Shown here: positions 38,785 to 51,416 of the stretch, one piece after another | How the letters are laid out: each line of letters opens with the position of its first letter | Numbering within the stretch: position 1 is the stretch's first letter | Assembly (NCBI GenBank): GCA_039654915.1 | Contig: CM077594.1 | Coordinates: 104,546,893 to 104,610,892, forward strand | Direction: 5' to 3' | DNA from: Aquilaria yunnanensis | Lineage: Eukaryota; Streptophyta; Magnoliopsida; Malvales; Thymelaeaceae | Length of the DNA stretch: 64,000 nt | The notes under the pieces: model-generated | The model's input: the letters and a program-made list of their open reading frames with translations, nothing else | The model's database searches: none | What the model was told of the DNA's origin: nothing | Position numbers and translations under genes: made by a program

Positions 38785-41700
38785 ATGGACGCTAGAGAGA
38801 GGCGATCACACCGACGAAGTGTTTTGTCTGCTCGAAGACAAGGAACCCAGGAACAGGATCTTCATATGTCAACAGGGCATAGTTCTATCCTTATGCAGCA
38901 TACACATAGTCGGCGCCCACAAACCAGGGTCAACGTCTTTAGGACTAATACTCCTATCCTATCTTTAATAGAGAACCAAGTGCAAAATAGCCCTTCACTT
39001 CCTACTTCTGTTCCTTCTCAAACCTATAATACACCAAATGCCTCTACGATTGCCAGTACTCAAATGACCAGGATGCCCCTATGTGACATAACCAATATGG
39101 TAACCCCCTCTATTACTCCTACATTGGGTGAAAGTGAACAAAACACTGGGGGGGAAAGTTCCTGCATTACCCAAATTGGGACGCGTCGCCCATCAACACA
39201 AATGTCCTTTGAACATGGAGAGTGCTCAAACTCTAAGAGAGCACCACTTAAAAGGCATAGGTCACATATTGTTCATGTGCATCCAATTCCTATGTTGGAT
39301 CTTGAAGATGCAAGTATTATGGCTGAAGGTACTCTTCCTAAAAATTTTGAACCATCCATCTTGACCAATAGTCCATACTAACAAAAAAATGTCATCAACC
39401 AGATACGATGCAAACTAGTAGCTTTGCCAGAGAGAGCACTGCATGCCGAGGACGCTCTGTTACAAGACATTTAAGTAATAAGCTTCTCATGTTCTAAATT
39501 CAAATTTGAATTTTGTTTCCTTAAAACACTTGACCTGAAAATATGTTATCTATTATAGGACGACACTTTAATCGAGAAGATTTTGGTCCCCCTGACTGCA
39601 CATGTCCTAACCAACATTGTATGGCAAATGTTTGGTATGAAGAACAGAGTGTCAAGTCACGTCGCTCAAGGAACCCTACATTCTCTATTTGTTGCCAAAA
39701 TGGGAAAGTACAGTTGCCGCATGAAGCACCTCCTCCAGAACTGCTCCGTAAGTTAATGGATTATAATGGTGGTGTGGACTCCAAGCATTTTCGTAAACAC
39801 AAACGTGAATTCAACTGTCATTTTTCTTTCACATCTACGGGGACCGAAATCAATATGGGAATTAATGATGGAGGTGGACCCCCTGTGTTTCAATTAAGGG
39901 GAGAAAATCATCATCGAATTGGTTGCTTAGTGCCATTTAATGGAAATCCACCCAGATTCGCACAATTATACATACATGATACGGAACATGAAATAGAAAA
40001 TCGGATTAGGAGTTTTGGGGCAGAAAATGTGACTGCACTTGATAGAACCATTGTCGATGCATTAATGCAAATGTTTGACCAGCACAATCAACTTGTACAA
40101 GAATTTCGTAGGGCTCGTGACATGTTTCGAGAATCTGAAGGTCGTCCTGTCCGATTAAGGCTACTTATGTCAAGATCTGGAGATGGTCGACGTTATAACT
40201 TACCTGAATCAAGTGAGGTCGCTGGATTGATTGTTGGCCTTGAAGAGGATGAGGGCCATCCAAAAGATATTGTCATATTTACACATCATCATGGGCCAAT
40301 CCGTATAAATGCATTACACCCTAAATTAATGTCATTACACTTCCCCATATTGAGGCCAGATGGTGCTGATGGCTTCTATGATGGAATTCCCTATTGTGAA
40401 AGGGCTTCAACTGGAAGGATATGCATTAAAGTGACGATGAGAGAGTATTATGCTTTCCAGCTGCAACAAAGGCATTTTGTTTATTCATTGGTGCTTCGGG
40501 GTGGTAGGCTTTTCCAGCAGTATGTTGTATTTGCATATTGTTGTATTTTAGAGGCACGCTTCAATTGGATTAGAGCACATCAAGCTCAACTTCGTTGTGA
40601 AGTACTATATGGTTTGGAGGATGCCGTTAACAGAGGTGACATGAATACATCATTAACCGGCAGGCCTTGCATTCTTCCAGCATCATTCACTGGTGGCCCT
40701 TGGTATATGGCTCAAAATTATCAGGATGCAATGGCTATTTGTCGTTGGATTGGTCATCCAGATCTTTTTATAACAATGACATGTAATCCTAACTGGAATG
40801 AGATTACCAGGTGCTTAGAATTTATTCCTGGACAAACAGCACCAGACCGACCTGACATTGTGGATCGTGTGTTTCATATGAAGTTACAATCTCTACTTCA
40901 TGACATCACTAAGGGACAACATTTTGGTAGATCTATGGGAGGTAATATCACACTGACTAATTTTGAACGTAGTCTATTTCTATAAATATTTTATTAGTAA
41001 GAGTAAGTAATTATTAATTATTTCCTCTATATGCAGTCGTTGTCGCAATAGAAAACCAAAAACGTGGCCTCCCACATGCTCATATTGCTCTCTTTTTACA
41101 TCCGGAAGATAAACTCAATGACTCTGCATCAATCGATAAATATATATCAGCCGAGTTACCTGACAAAGAACTTGATCCTATCGGATATGCTGCAGTGGCT
41201 AAGCACATGATGCATGGTCCTTGTGGGAATGCTAACCTTAGGTCCCCTTGTATGGTTAGTGGTAAGTGCAAGAAAAAATACCCTCGGCCATTTCAATCTG
41301 AAACATCAATTGGTGAAGATGGGTATCCTATATATAGGTGGAGATGTACAGGTGATACAGTCACTAAGAACGGAACAATTCTTGATAATCGCTCTGTTGT
41401 TCCCAACAATGTCGATTTAGTCGTCAAACATGATTGTCACTGCAATGTTGAGAAAACTAATAAGGATAATTGCATGAAGTACCTATGCAAGTATATGCAT
41501 AAGGGAACTGATAGGTCCACTGTTGTGGTAGAAACTTTCGGATTTGGTTCTTCTGCTACTCATGTACAAACTGGCTCTGAGGTTGATGAAATAAAAAAAT
41601 ATATGGACTGTAGGTATATCTCAGCATCTGAGGCATGTTGGCGCATTTTTGGGTTTGATATTCATCATCATGACCCTCCAGTGGAACGCTTATCTTTCCA

Positions 41701-43948
41701 TCTTCTGAATGAACAAAACATTGTCTACCCGGCAAATGCAAACATTCAGAATATTGTCGAACGTCAGAGAAATAGTGTTACAAAATTCTTGGCATGGATG
41801 CGTCGAAATGAGAATGACGATGACGCAAGGAGATTGACATATGTGGAGTTCCCCATGCATTATGTTTGGAATAAACAGCAGAAAGAATGGACTCCCCGTC
41901 TGAGAGGAAGAGCTGTGGGTAGGATATGGAATGTACACCCAACTGTCGGTGAAAAATATTACCTTCGAATGTTATTGAATGTTCAGCGAAGCCCACCTTC
42001 ATTTGATGACTTACGCACAGTTCGTGGTACTGTTTATTCTACTTTCAAGGAAGCGTGTTTGGCATTAGGTTTGCTAGATGGTGATGGTGAATGGCATGAA
42101 GCACTGCACGAAGCTTCCGAATGGGCCATGCCTACTTACTTGCGAGAGTTATTTGTCACATTATTGTTATTTTGCCAAGTTGTTGACCCTCATGAGCTTT
42201 GGAGGCAGCATCGTGATGCATTATCCGATGATATTATTAGAATGCAACGTCAAATCAGGAATGATCCTAATTTAATGTTGTCGAACTCAGAAAGGTACAA
42301 TTATGCACTTCATGATGTTGAAAAGATCCTTAATAGAAATGGAAGGAGTTTGAAGGAATTTATCGGTATGCCTTACCCTGATTTGAGTACATTGGTTCTT
42401 GAGCATAATTCTTTGCTACTTGAGGAGTTGAATTGTGATCGAGCTGCACTTTCAGCTGAACATCAAGCTTTATACCATGGTTTAAATGAAGGGCAATTAA
42501 GAGTTTATAATTCTATAATGGGTTCAATCGAATCTGGAAATGGTGGATTTTTTTTTTTATATGGATGTGGTGGGACTGGTAAAACATATCTATGGCGAAC
42601 ACTTTTATCATGTGTTCGTTCTGAGGGGAAAATAGCATTAGCTGTTGCATCATCAGGAATTGCTGCACTTTTGTTGCCTGGGGGCCGTACTGCACATTCA
42701 CGAATGAAAATCCCTATCAAGTTAGATAAAGATTCTATTTGTAATGTGAAGCAATCAACTCCATTGGCGGAATTACTATGTAGGACGATTCTTATTATAT
42801 GGGATGAGGCGCCTATGGCTCACCGTTATGCTTTTGAGGCTTTAGATCGCACTATGCGTGACATCATGCTTCCTCATGATTACTTTGCTTCAAATAGAAT
42901 CTTTGGTGGAAAAACTGTTGTCCTTGGTGGAGATTTTCGACAGATCTTACCTGTTATTAATTGTGGTAGTAGGGGTGATATTGTTGCAGCATCATTACCA
43001 TCATCTACACTTTGGGCTCACTGTAACCTCCACACGCTAACTGAAAACATGAGATTGGAAAATTCAGAAAATCCAGAAGTTGTTGAGTTTTGTCAATGGA
43101 TTTTGAAGCTTGGAGAAGGTCATTTACCTTTACACAAGCTATCAGATGATGAAGAGGAACCAACTTGGACCAAAATTCCTGACAAGTTTTTAATTCCTAT
43201 TCATGAGGATCCTATTGATGATTTTATTCGAGATATCTTTCCAGATTTGCATCTCATGCTTACTGATAAGGATTATCTTAAAGAAAGAGCTATACTTGCA
43301 ACAAAAAATGATATTGTCGATACTATAAATGATAGATTACTTGCTCGCCTCCGTGGAGATGGTAGAACATATATGAGTGCAGATCGTATTTCACCGTCCT
43401 CTGAGAATCTTGATGCACATACTATGTTATATCCAATTGAGTACCTAAATAGTTTGAAGTTTTCTGGACTTCCTAATCATATCTTAGAATTGAAGGTTAA
43501 GGCCCCTATTATATTGTTGCGAAATATAAACCAAGTGAGTGGTTTATGCAATGGGACGAGGCTTATTGTTACTCGGTTGGCTGACAGAGTAATTGAGGCT
43601 GAGATATTAACTGGAAGTCACGTGGGGAGCCGTTGTCTAATCCCGCGAATTGAAATGGTACCTTCAGATACTCAATTACCATTTGATCTTTCTCGACGAC
43701 AATTCCCAATTAAACCATGTTTTGCAATGACAATAAATAAGAGTCAAGGGCAAACATTCAATCATGTCGGACTCTACCTTCCAAAACCTGTTTTTAGTCA
43801 TGGTCAACTATATGTTGCTGCTTCTCGTGTAACTTATCTTGATGGCTTTCGTGTATTGTTGCGTAACAACAATCCAAGATTTACTTCGTACACAAAGAAT
43901 ATTGTGTACACAGAAGTTTTTGATCGCTTGTACAGGCACCACACTTGA
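38785..43948 (+). CDS. Helitron Rep-helicase (HUH endonuclease plus PIF1-like helicase)
   Basis: The core is two exons, 39559-40941 and 41037-43948, joined in frame by a GT-AG intron. Counting from the in-frame ATG at 39543 gives about 1436 residues, full length for the family. Helitron_like_N features lie in exon one (DCTCPNQHCMANVWYEE). The HUH motif GLPHAHI is at about residues 477-483 and the paired-tyrosine motif YLCKYMHKG at about 615-623. The helicase has Walker A GCGGTGKT (about 975), Walker B WDEAPM, GGDFRQILP, and a C-terminal NKSQGQTF/YVAASRVT block. The Rep nicks and rejoins DNA for rolling-circle transposition and the helicase unwinds it. An upstream exon, 38785-39474, has a donor GTAATA matching the acceptor at 39558, but its frame is off by one base near 39376-39395, probably a single-base deletion. 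All catalytic motifs are intact. Confidence 0.88.
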
Positions 43949-44129
43949 AAGGTTTATCTCTAAATTGACTAAATAGTATAACTTATTTAGTTTTTTTTAC
44001 TATCTTTTATCATTGTGAAATGATTTCTTATTGCACCATTGTATAATTGATTTCGATTAAATTTGGTTATATAGTTTATATATACATATCTTCTATAATT
44101 GATTCGTTTATAGGTATTATACCCTCAAT

Positions 44130-47129
44130 ATGATAGCACAACAACAACACCAAATTCGGGACTTGACACAATTTGGATATAATTGGTGCTTGACAGTTCG
44201 TGTTACACGAATTTGGGATGCCATGACAAAAGATGGGAGCTTCATTGGCACAGAGATGATTCTCCTAGATTCTAATATATGATTTTAAGTTTTTTACAAT
44301 ATTTTATCGTACTTATTATTTATATGAATTGTGTGTTAATAATATTGTTTCATACAGCATGACCATATATGTGCGAGAATCCCAAAGGACCTTGCTAGCA
44401 AGTTCCGATCTATTGTTGAGGAAGGTTCTGTTTTTACTGTGAAGAACTTTATTGTTGGTCGCCCTTCTGATATACAGAACCCTGTCAGTTGTGCACGTAA
44501 AATATTCTTTTCAAGGTTTACAAGCGTAACACGGATCGCTGATGTTTACCCTGAGATTGAGCGGTATAAATTTGAGTTTGTTGAGTTCCTAGATATCAAC
44601 ACACGACTTCCGCATAATTTTTATTCTATAGGTATTTTTCTTATATTATTTCTTGAAAAATCATGACACATACTATAATTTAAATGTTAATAAATTTTTC
44701 TCGTACAAAAAACAATTGTGATCAATGCATTATACAAATAGATGTTATAGGAAAACTTTGGAAACTTGGCCCTGTCATTTCTCAACAAATTAAACATGGC
44801 TCTCCCACTCGAAGGTGTACACTTTACTTAAGGAACCACAGGTATGTTAATTTGCTAAATCACTTTACTATTTGATATTTTTCTGCAACTCATGTAATCA
44901 ATTGTGAGTTCAATCATTTTAGTGGTGTGGAACTTGAAGTTGTGCTATGGGGAGATAGGGTTCAGCTTGTAGATCATCAATCTATCCTGAACATTAAGGA
45001 TAAGCATATTATTTTGGTTGTTACGTCTACATATATAAAGCAATATGCAGGTATAACACACTAATTTATTTATAGTACTCTATTGCTTTATCTTTCAATT
45101 GTTCTAGGTATTCATATTATGTGCATTTTCCATTCCTGATATGTGAATTCCATTTATAGGAAAAAACATTTTATACTCAACATGTGCAACCAAAATATAT
45201 GCCAACCTTGACATCTCTGCAGTTACTGTTTTGGAGCAATCGTAAGATTAAAATTAAAATATATCATTCCTGTTTTATATTATTTATGAGTTAAGAACAT
45301 TTTCCTTTTATACTGATTTTGCAGCCTAGCTATTGGTGAGGTCGGCGTTAAGCACGATATAGCAACTCAACAAGTAATGCATGAGTCAAGAGGCAGTGGT
45401 GTTGTTGAGCGCTACACACTATTTGATATTGAGAATCGACGCTCTGACCCTACTATTGAAGTAGATTTCATTTGCTCTTTTTAAATTTCAAATCTCATGT
45501 TCAGATCATTCGTTATCAGTTATTGTCTATTGTTGCAGAATAAAGTTTTCACCTGCGCTGCAACACTTATGTGTGTTGATCAACAGTATCCTTGGTACTA
45601 TGAGGGTTGTGGTGCTTGCTTGAGGAAAGTACAGCCACATGGGTCGATGTATTATTGTGACAAATGTCATACAATGACGAATAAACGTGTCATAAGGTTG
45701 TTTTAAATAATATACTATTATTATGTACTATTTAGGGTACTAAAATCTTTTTTGAAGTAAAAGGATTTTGATTACTCATATTATTGACATGTTGCACCAA
45801 TCTAACATGTTGTATAAGGTTTGATTTGTAGGTATAAAATAAGTGTCAAGGTTGCAGACCATTCATTTGACACATATTTTGTTATGTTTGATAAAATTGC
45901 TGAGGAGTTGATAGGATACCCAGCATCTGAATTATACATGACAAAGGACACGGTTAGTGTTTCCAACAACATGTCTTCTTTAATATATGTCCAACTGTTA
46001 ACTCCACATGCTGTGTTTAAATGTAGGTAGAAGGGCAAGAAAAGATGCAAGTAATATTTAGGCAATTAATGGGCATTCAATTTCTGTGGGAGGTACAAAT
46101 AACAAAGTATAACTGTCAAAATTTACGTTCTGCATTTATTGTGAAGAAAATTCAGCCAATTAACTGGTCAATTGAAAGTCGCTTATTACTTCATCTTATT
46201 TCGAAGGTATTAGTTCCTTGCATATTAGCGTTGAGACTATTCAATATTTTTTAATAAAATGTACATGTCTTGTATTAACTAATTCTATACTTTTTATTAT
46301 TATGACTGTTAGTTTAAATCTTTGGGTCAAGAAAGCTCATCCTTAAAAAGATCTTTTTCAACTGAAATGCCGTCAAGAGTTCAGCACCCTAAGCGCCAAT
46401 GCTGCCCTATGTTAGAATCTATTTTCTTTACTGTGACACATTTTTAAATTTGTTGTTATTATATTGCCATACTAATGCTTAGAATTTGTCATTTACAGTG
46501 ACATGTGTGGGAAACCAGACCATTGTCACATTGTTACTATTGCTAATGCAACAAAAACTATCAATCATACACATAGTACAACCAATACCAGGTATACACC
46601 ATGTTTTTATTAATGTGGCCACAAGTATTTCAATTTTAATTCATGTTATTGTAAATCTCGTATTAAGATTGAATTCTATTTTATACTTTACATTCACAGT
46701 GGACCTGATTTTTTAACTGCTAGAAGTGGTAGCAAAACTATTGACCTTCCAATTCATACCAACTCACAGAATACTTTGTTATCGCAACATTCTCGATTTG
46801 TAGACGCAATGTGAGTATTATATATTTGTTATATTCATTTTTATTATAAATTATTTTTGGAGAAGGTTCATATTTTAATGCTATTTCATAGGGATGACTT
46901 CCGTGATCATCCAATAACTTCTCTCACAAATTCTGCACCCTCAGATGATGAATCGATTAAGTCATTGCACAGGTTTAAATGTTTTCCAGAAAAAAAAAAT
47001 CAATGCTCTTTACTTGAAACTCGGTTATATGCCACTTACACATTCCTCTGTTCAAATTATTATTGCAGTGCATTACTTAAGGATTCAAGTGGAGATAAAG
47101 ATCTACAATTCGATGATATGGCAACTTGA
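44130..47129 (+). CDS. Helitron-encoded RPA70-like single-strand DNA-binding protein
   Basis: Fourteen exons can be joined in one frame: 44130-44276, 44358-44631, 44742-44841, 44923-45050, 45160-45241, 45325-45460, 45539-45696, 45832-45952, 46027-46206, 46313-46410, 46499-46591, 46700-46810, 46892-46972 and 47069-47129. They sum to 1770 nt (589 residues). The N-terminal OB-fold region reads WCLTVRVTRIWDAM and later FYSIDVIGKLWKLGP. The C-terminal part has a zinc ribbon (CGACLRKV, YYCDKCH) as in RPA1 C-terminal domains. Plant Helitrons often carry such genes, presumed to protect the displaced single strand. All introns are GT-AG except the first, whose donor position reads AT (44277-44278); unspliced reading meets a stop at once. 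The gene is thus either newly disabled or rescued by a nearby site. It lies 180 bp after the Rep-helicase stop and ends about 210 bp before the Helitron 3' end. Confidence 0.85.
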
Positions 47130-47311
47130 AATTTTTGTAATTTAAAACTCAAGGTCTTACTTACACATTATAACATTTTTTGTCCATACTGTGTTGAGAT
47201 ATTTAATTCTAATATTATTTGAAACGTAAGGCTTGTTGGAATATATTTCATACCAATATTTTCATAACAATTTTATTTTTTATATTTTTTTACAATTTAA
47301 TACCATTTGAA

Positions 47312-47341
47312 ACCCGTGGCAGCGCCGGGTATGTAAACTAG
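47312..47341 (+). other. Helitron 3' terminus: hairpin plus CTAG
   Basis: The stem ACCCG/CGGGT with a 9-nt loop lies 7 nt ahead of CTAG, and the next base is T. This is the canonical Helitron termination structure. Confidence 0.9.
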
Positions 47342-47870
47342 TTCTCACAAAAAGTAGTGCATTTTGAATTTGGTAATTTCAATTTGTAAAAGTTATAACC
47401 CTTATTTAACACATAAATTCAAAATGTGATACAAACAACGAACATGAAAAAATACATTATCTAAAGGTGATTTCAACTTTTTTTTCAATTCTCATACTGC
47501 AAAATCATCATGGATGCATTGTCAAATGAGATAGATAAAACTTTGTCCACACAAAAAAAATGGCAAAGTGTATCCAAAATGAATGAAAAGATGTTCTAGC
47601 CAATATGATATGATTTCATGCATTTAATTGTAAGTACTCCTCCCATCTCGGATTGTTTGAAACAAATAGGTTTAGCATGCATACCAAGGCAAATTGCCTC
47701 CTCTTTCCATCTTTACCCTTCATCTTCAGCAACCCCTCAGCCTTATTCTCCACCCCGCCTTTGACTTTTTGTCTCTGCCCTGCCCTGCATCACCAATAAT
47801 ATAGTATTTTTCTATATTCGATCTCATTCGTTGTGTTCGATTCGCTTGAATCAATCTGCTTATTTCATCC
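47342..47870. repeat. Right copy of the duplicated hAT-relic segment
   Basis: The match to 34053 onward starts at the first base after the Helitron CTAG and stays nearly exact for about 440 bp. This copy lacks about 150 bp present in the left copy after 34497, rejoins it briefly (CGATCTCATTCGTTGTGTTC), then diverges. Confidence 0.85.
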
Positions 47871-48303
47871 ATCTGCATCGTTCTCCATCGCATCGATCTC
47901 ATTGCATCAATGTCGTCCGTCGATCTCAGTCATCACATCAACCTCCGGCTGCTTCGCGTCAATCTTCATCAAGTCAATCTCGTCCTTCACGTTAATCTCT
48001 GGCTGCTTCGTGTCGATCTCTGTCCATTTTTCGTCTCCATCTTTAGCCACCTCCCTCCGTTGTCTCCGTCTTTGGTCGCCTCTGCCCAAATCTCAACCTC
48101 ATTAGACCTAATCGCAGCAAATGCAAGGAAGATTATGAGTTGAGATGAAATAAAGAGATTGTGTGTGGGGGGCAGGGGGCAGAGGTTAAAATGGGGTATA
48201 ATAGTAAATGACATGAAAAAAGTTTACTAAATAAAAAAAATTTTCAAAGAATTTGGGACGTCACAAAAAGGAAAGTGTTTTAAAGAATATGGGACAGAAG
48301 GAG
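47637..48303. mobile_element. Stowaway-like MITE
   Basis: The left end CTCCTCCCATCTCGGATTG and the right end, on the minus strand, CTCCTTCTGTCCCATATTC are inverted repeats of the CTCCCTCCGTCCC type. TA lies on both sides (47635-47636 and 48304-48305). The interior is C/T-rich with frames on both strands that look like low complexity. The left part of a second copy is at about 34347-34697, so the MITE was inside the hAT relic before that segment was duplicated. Confidence 0.65.
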
Positions 48304-48619
48304 TACATGTTTTTAAATTATACAATCATTATCCATCCAATATGCAATAACACAATGATAATCCTGGCTTGTATGAGATATACGCATGTTACTTGTAAAT
48401 GCAACACAATTATCCAAAGTAAAAAATATGCTTGCAAATTAGATTTTCTAGATTCAAACAGCTTAAAGTTCTCTCTTTTAGCAGTTTTCTTATGTCTTTT
48501 TATAAGTTGGATTCAAGTTTTCAACCATAAAAGTTTCTAACTGTTGATCCTCATCTTGTTTAAATGGCTTTTTCAATAATATCATCCTATTAATCAAATA
48601 TTATTCTACAAAATTTTGG

Positions 48620-48850
48620 GTTATATAGAAAAATACTTGGTCCACCAATGCTCCAAATCCTGTTAGTTGTATTTGTCTAGCAGAACTTCCAACTGCACTT
48701 GGATATAGATCTTTATGGATATTCTCCATATGGTATTTCAATGTTCCCATCCTAGAGTTTAGTTTATGTACCAACTTTTATTCCAATGCTTGCACTTCGC
48801 ATACTTCACTTCTCTCACACGAGGTCATAGTGCTCCCACATCCAAGATGA
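48620..48850 (-). pseudogene. hAT transposase relic, BED zinc-finger N-terminus
   Basis: Minus-strand reading gives SSWMWEHYDLV, then, after a frame change, EVKYAKCKHWNK, then NSRMGTLKYHMENIHKDLYP. This is the W-W-F, C-x2-C, H-x-H layout of a BED finger, with the second Cys replaced by Trp. It fits the N-terminus of the same minus-strand hAT element whose C-terminus is at 33080-34080, now some 14 kb away across the Helitron insertion. Confidence 0.7.
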
Positions 48851-51416
48851 AGTCTTCCCATATCTACCTTGTGGGGCTCACAATGTCGATTGTGACATGT
48901 CTCCTCTATTCAATTCAGTGGTCATTAGCACCTCCTTCATATTATCATTAGAAAGTTTTTTCTCAAGCCTTACATCGATATTCACCATATCAATGTTGTC
49001 ATTATCAACATCATCTTGGATATGGATCCCTCGAGATAGGAAAGGGTGAAGATGGAAAAAAATCTCAAACAGATGCATGATGAAGAACTTTTGGCGCCTT
49101 TGTCGATAGTGAGTGTGGTGTGCAAGAGTGTTTTGACATTGTTGTACCATAGTGGCAAAACTACCACAGTAGCGTTTTCTGTCCACATTAACGATTACTG
49201 TCTATGAAAGGTCCAAAACATAATACTTAAACAAAATTATGAATTTTCAATATAAGAAATCAAGGTTATTGTACAATAACAAAAGCTTAAGAGCCACGAA
49301 AGCAGTTAACCCATTCAAATACTCAGGAGTCAGCAGCAAAGTGGGCAATAATTATCCTTCATCGGAAACAAAAAAAGAAAAAAAAATCTCAACAACTAAA
49401 CTCTTTAAGTAAGCATTACTCAATACTCATAAGCAGGAAAAGAAAAACAATAACAAAAGTAACGGCCTCATGGGTTAGGCATCAACTCCCGTTCGATTCC
49501 ATGATTTGCAGGAATGCTTTTGACTTTAACAAAAGAAGCTTCTGTAGTCACAACAAATTATTGCTCATAACAAAAAAGCAAATAAACGGTTAATTCTCAA
49601 TAAAAGGAATCAGGCAACTCCCACGAACAGGCAAAAACAAAAAGACCTAAAAGACAGCACAGGTAATCTGTATGCAGCAAGTGGTCGTTATCTTCAACGT
49701 ATCCCCAACCTTAGTAGTGAGGTTCTTGTGTGCCGACATCACTCCGAGGAGGAAATATCACCATAGATGGATTAAAGAATAAGACACATTTGGCCTTGGA
49801 AGACATGCGCAGACCAAATAACTTGAAAATTAAACAACTTCAACATCAGAAGAAGAGCTCAATCAGGACCAGAAAGTGCAAGCAGGCTGAGGTTCTGCAT
49901 GGTTGTAGCATAACAGGAAGGAACACTGACATCAGAGTATTAGGACCACAACGATGTAGATTTCATTCCCAGTTACAGTAACAGTAGTGAAAATAGTGGC
50001 CAAAGTGATCTTTTGGAGATACAAGATCTCCTATGCCTAAAATAGGCTCAGAGTTTTCTTATTTATGAATGGACCACTTACTAAACTCGTCTGTAGTCCT
50101 GATTACCAGTGTTCCCAGGCAAAAGGAAAGAAGAAAGCAAGAATGAGGCAACAGAAATTCATGGCAGCAAAGACTACACCTGCTCAACCAATATCAATAT
50201 TCCAGGAAATGAGCAAAACAGAAATAACGAAACAACTGCAATTCACAAACTACATACCAAATGAAAGACATCTGCAACCACTTGAGAGAACAAAACCATC
50301 TTATGCACCATCCTTACCACAAATGACTAATTTATGAACATGCTTAAAAACAATAGCAACAGTAACGAAACAATTGCATGACTAATGGAATAGATCATAA
50401 ATTGGTGTCAATCAAAGAATTCCTCAGGTACAAGAAGATGGGCATCTCATTTAAGCATGATTTTTATGCCAATTGTCTGAAGCCTGGCAATATTACACAG
50501 AGCATAGATGTTATTGCATAACAGACACTATGTTTCAGAGGTATTTCAAGGGGAAGACCCAAAACTTTATGAACACGATGACATAAATTTGCTTTGAACA
50601 ACCTATAATTTGTCTCCTGATTTTGAAACAGAGTGGGAAATCAAGCGTTACTGCTAGCACATGTACATGTTAGTTGATGAGCTAGGACCTTATATATGTT
50701 ACTCTTTTCATAGCTCTACTAAAACAAAGACATCAGTTTTGTGTGACATCTAGCACTTTCCGAAACCAGGTTTGACAATTACAGGGGAGCTTTCTCCTTA
50801 GAAACAGAATCTGAAAGCCTGTGAGTGGGACCAACAACTGTATCATCCAGAGAAATATAGACTGATAGGATTTTCAACGTCCGATAAGAAGTTGCACAAA
50901 TTTGAATACACTATGCAATTCTATAATCAATCCCACAACCAAACCGGCGATCACTCCATGGATAACAAATGAAGAGCAAAACAATCGCAGATTCCTTAGA
51001 CTACAATAACACACCTTCGCATCAATCAAGAAGTTACTTAAAGCCCAAACCAACCTGTTCTGCCGTGAACAGCTCCACCTACAAACTCAGAATAAGAATC
51101 ATTCACAATCTGAACCACTATTCCAATGGTATAGAACATAAATACAATTGCATTAAAGAAGAACAGAAAAGTACCTGTACCATGGAGCTGGGAATCGAAG
51201 CAGACAAGAAAAGAAGGGGCACTACATCATCCATATTGGTTTCTGTTATGCAGAAATATCCCTCTGCTCTCAGCTCTCTGCTCTCTCTCTCTCTCCCCCC
51301 TCTCCTCTCTCACTCTCTCTGTGTGTTCTCCAATTTTTACAACACCGAAACCATTAAAATACAAATTCATCTGCTCTCAAGAATGCTATCCCTGAAAATT
51401 ACTCCCAAATTTACAC
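48851..51416. other. Spacer downstream of the TCP gene
   Basis: No protein gene was recognised. A possible 3' UTR of the minus-strand TCP gene fills the right end. A CAG/GTACTTTT donor-like site on the minus strand near 51171-51178 could mark a 3' UTR intron, but no partner acceptor was assigned. The frames at 49730-49981, 50065-50337 and 50969-51496 lack family signatures; the last overlaps the TCP gene on the opposite strand. A CT-rich tract lies at 51265-51325. Confidence 0.45.

Larger units (their letters stand above)
37798..47341 (+). mobile_element. Helitron, near-intact, with Rep-helicase and RPA-like genes
   Basis: The 3' end is clear: a short hairpin at 47312-47330 (stem ACCCG/CGGGT), then CTAG at 47338-47341, then a host T. 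The element carries both genes of plant autonomous Helitrons in the same orientation: a HUH Rep plus PIF1-like helicase, and an RPA70-like single-strand DNA-binding protein. The 5' end is tentative. The best local candidate is TCTAATATAAATAATGG at 37798, preceded by A, but a start as far left as 34698 (which would include the PRPP synthetase fragments) is possible. The paralogous sequence at 34052/34053 (A then TTCTCAC) looks like the unoccupied A-T target. Confidence 0.85.

Noticed and set aside
42505..42720. Minus-strand frames opposite the Helitron helicase
   Set aside because: They are shadows of the coding frame on the plus strand, with no independent signature.
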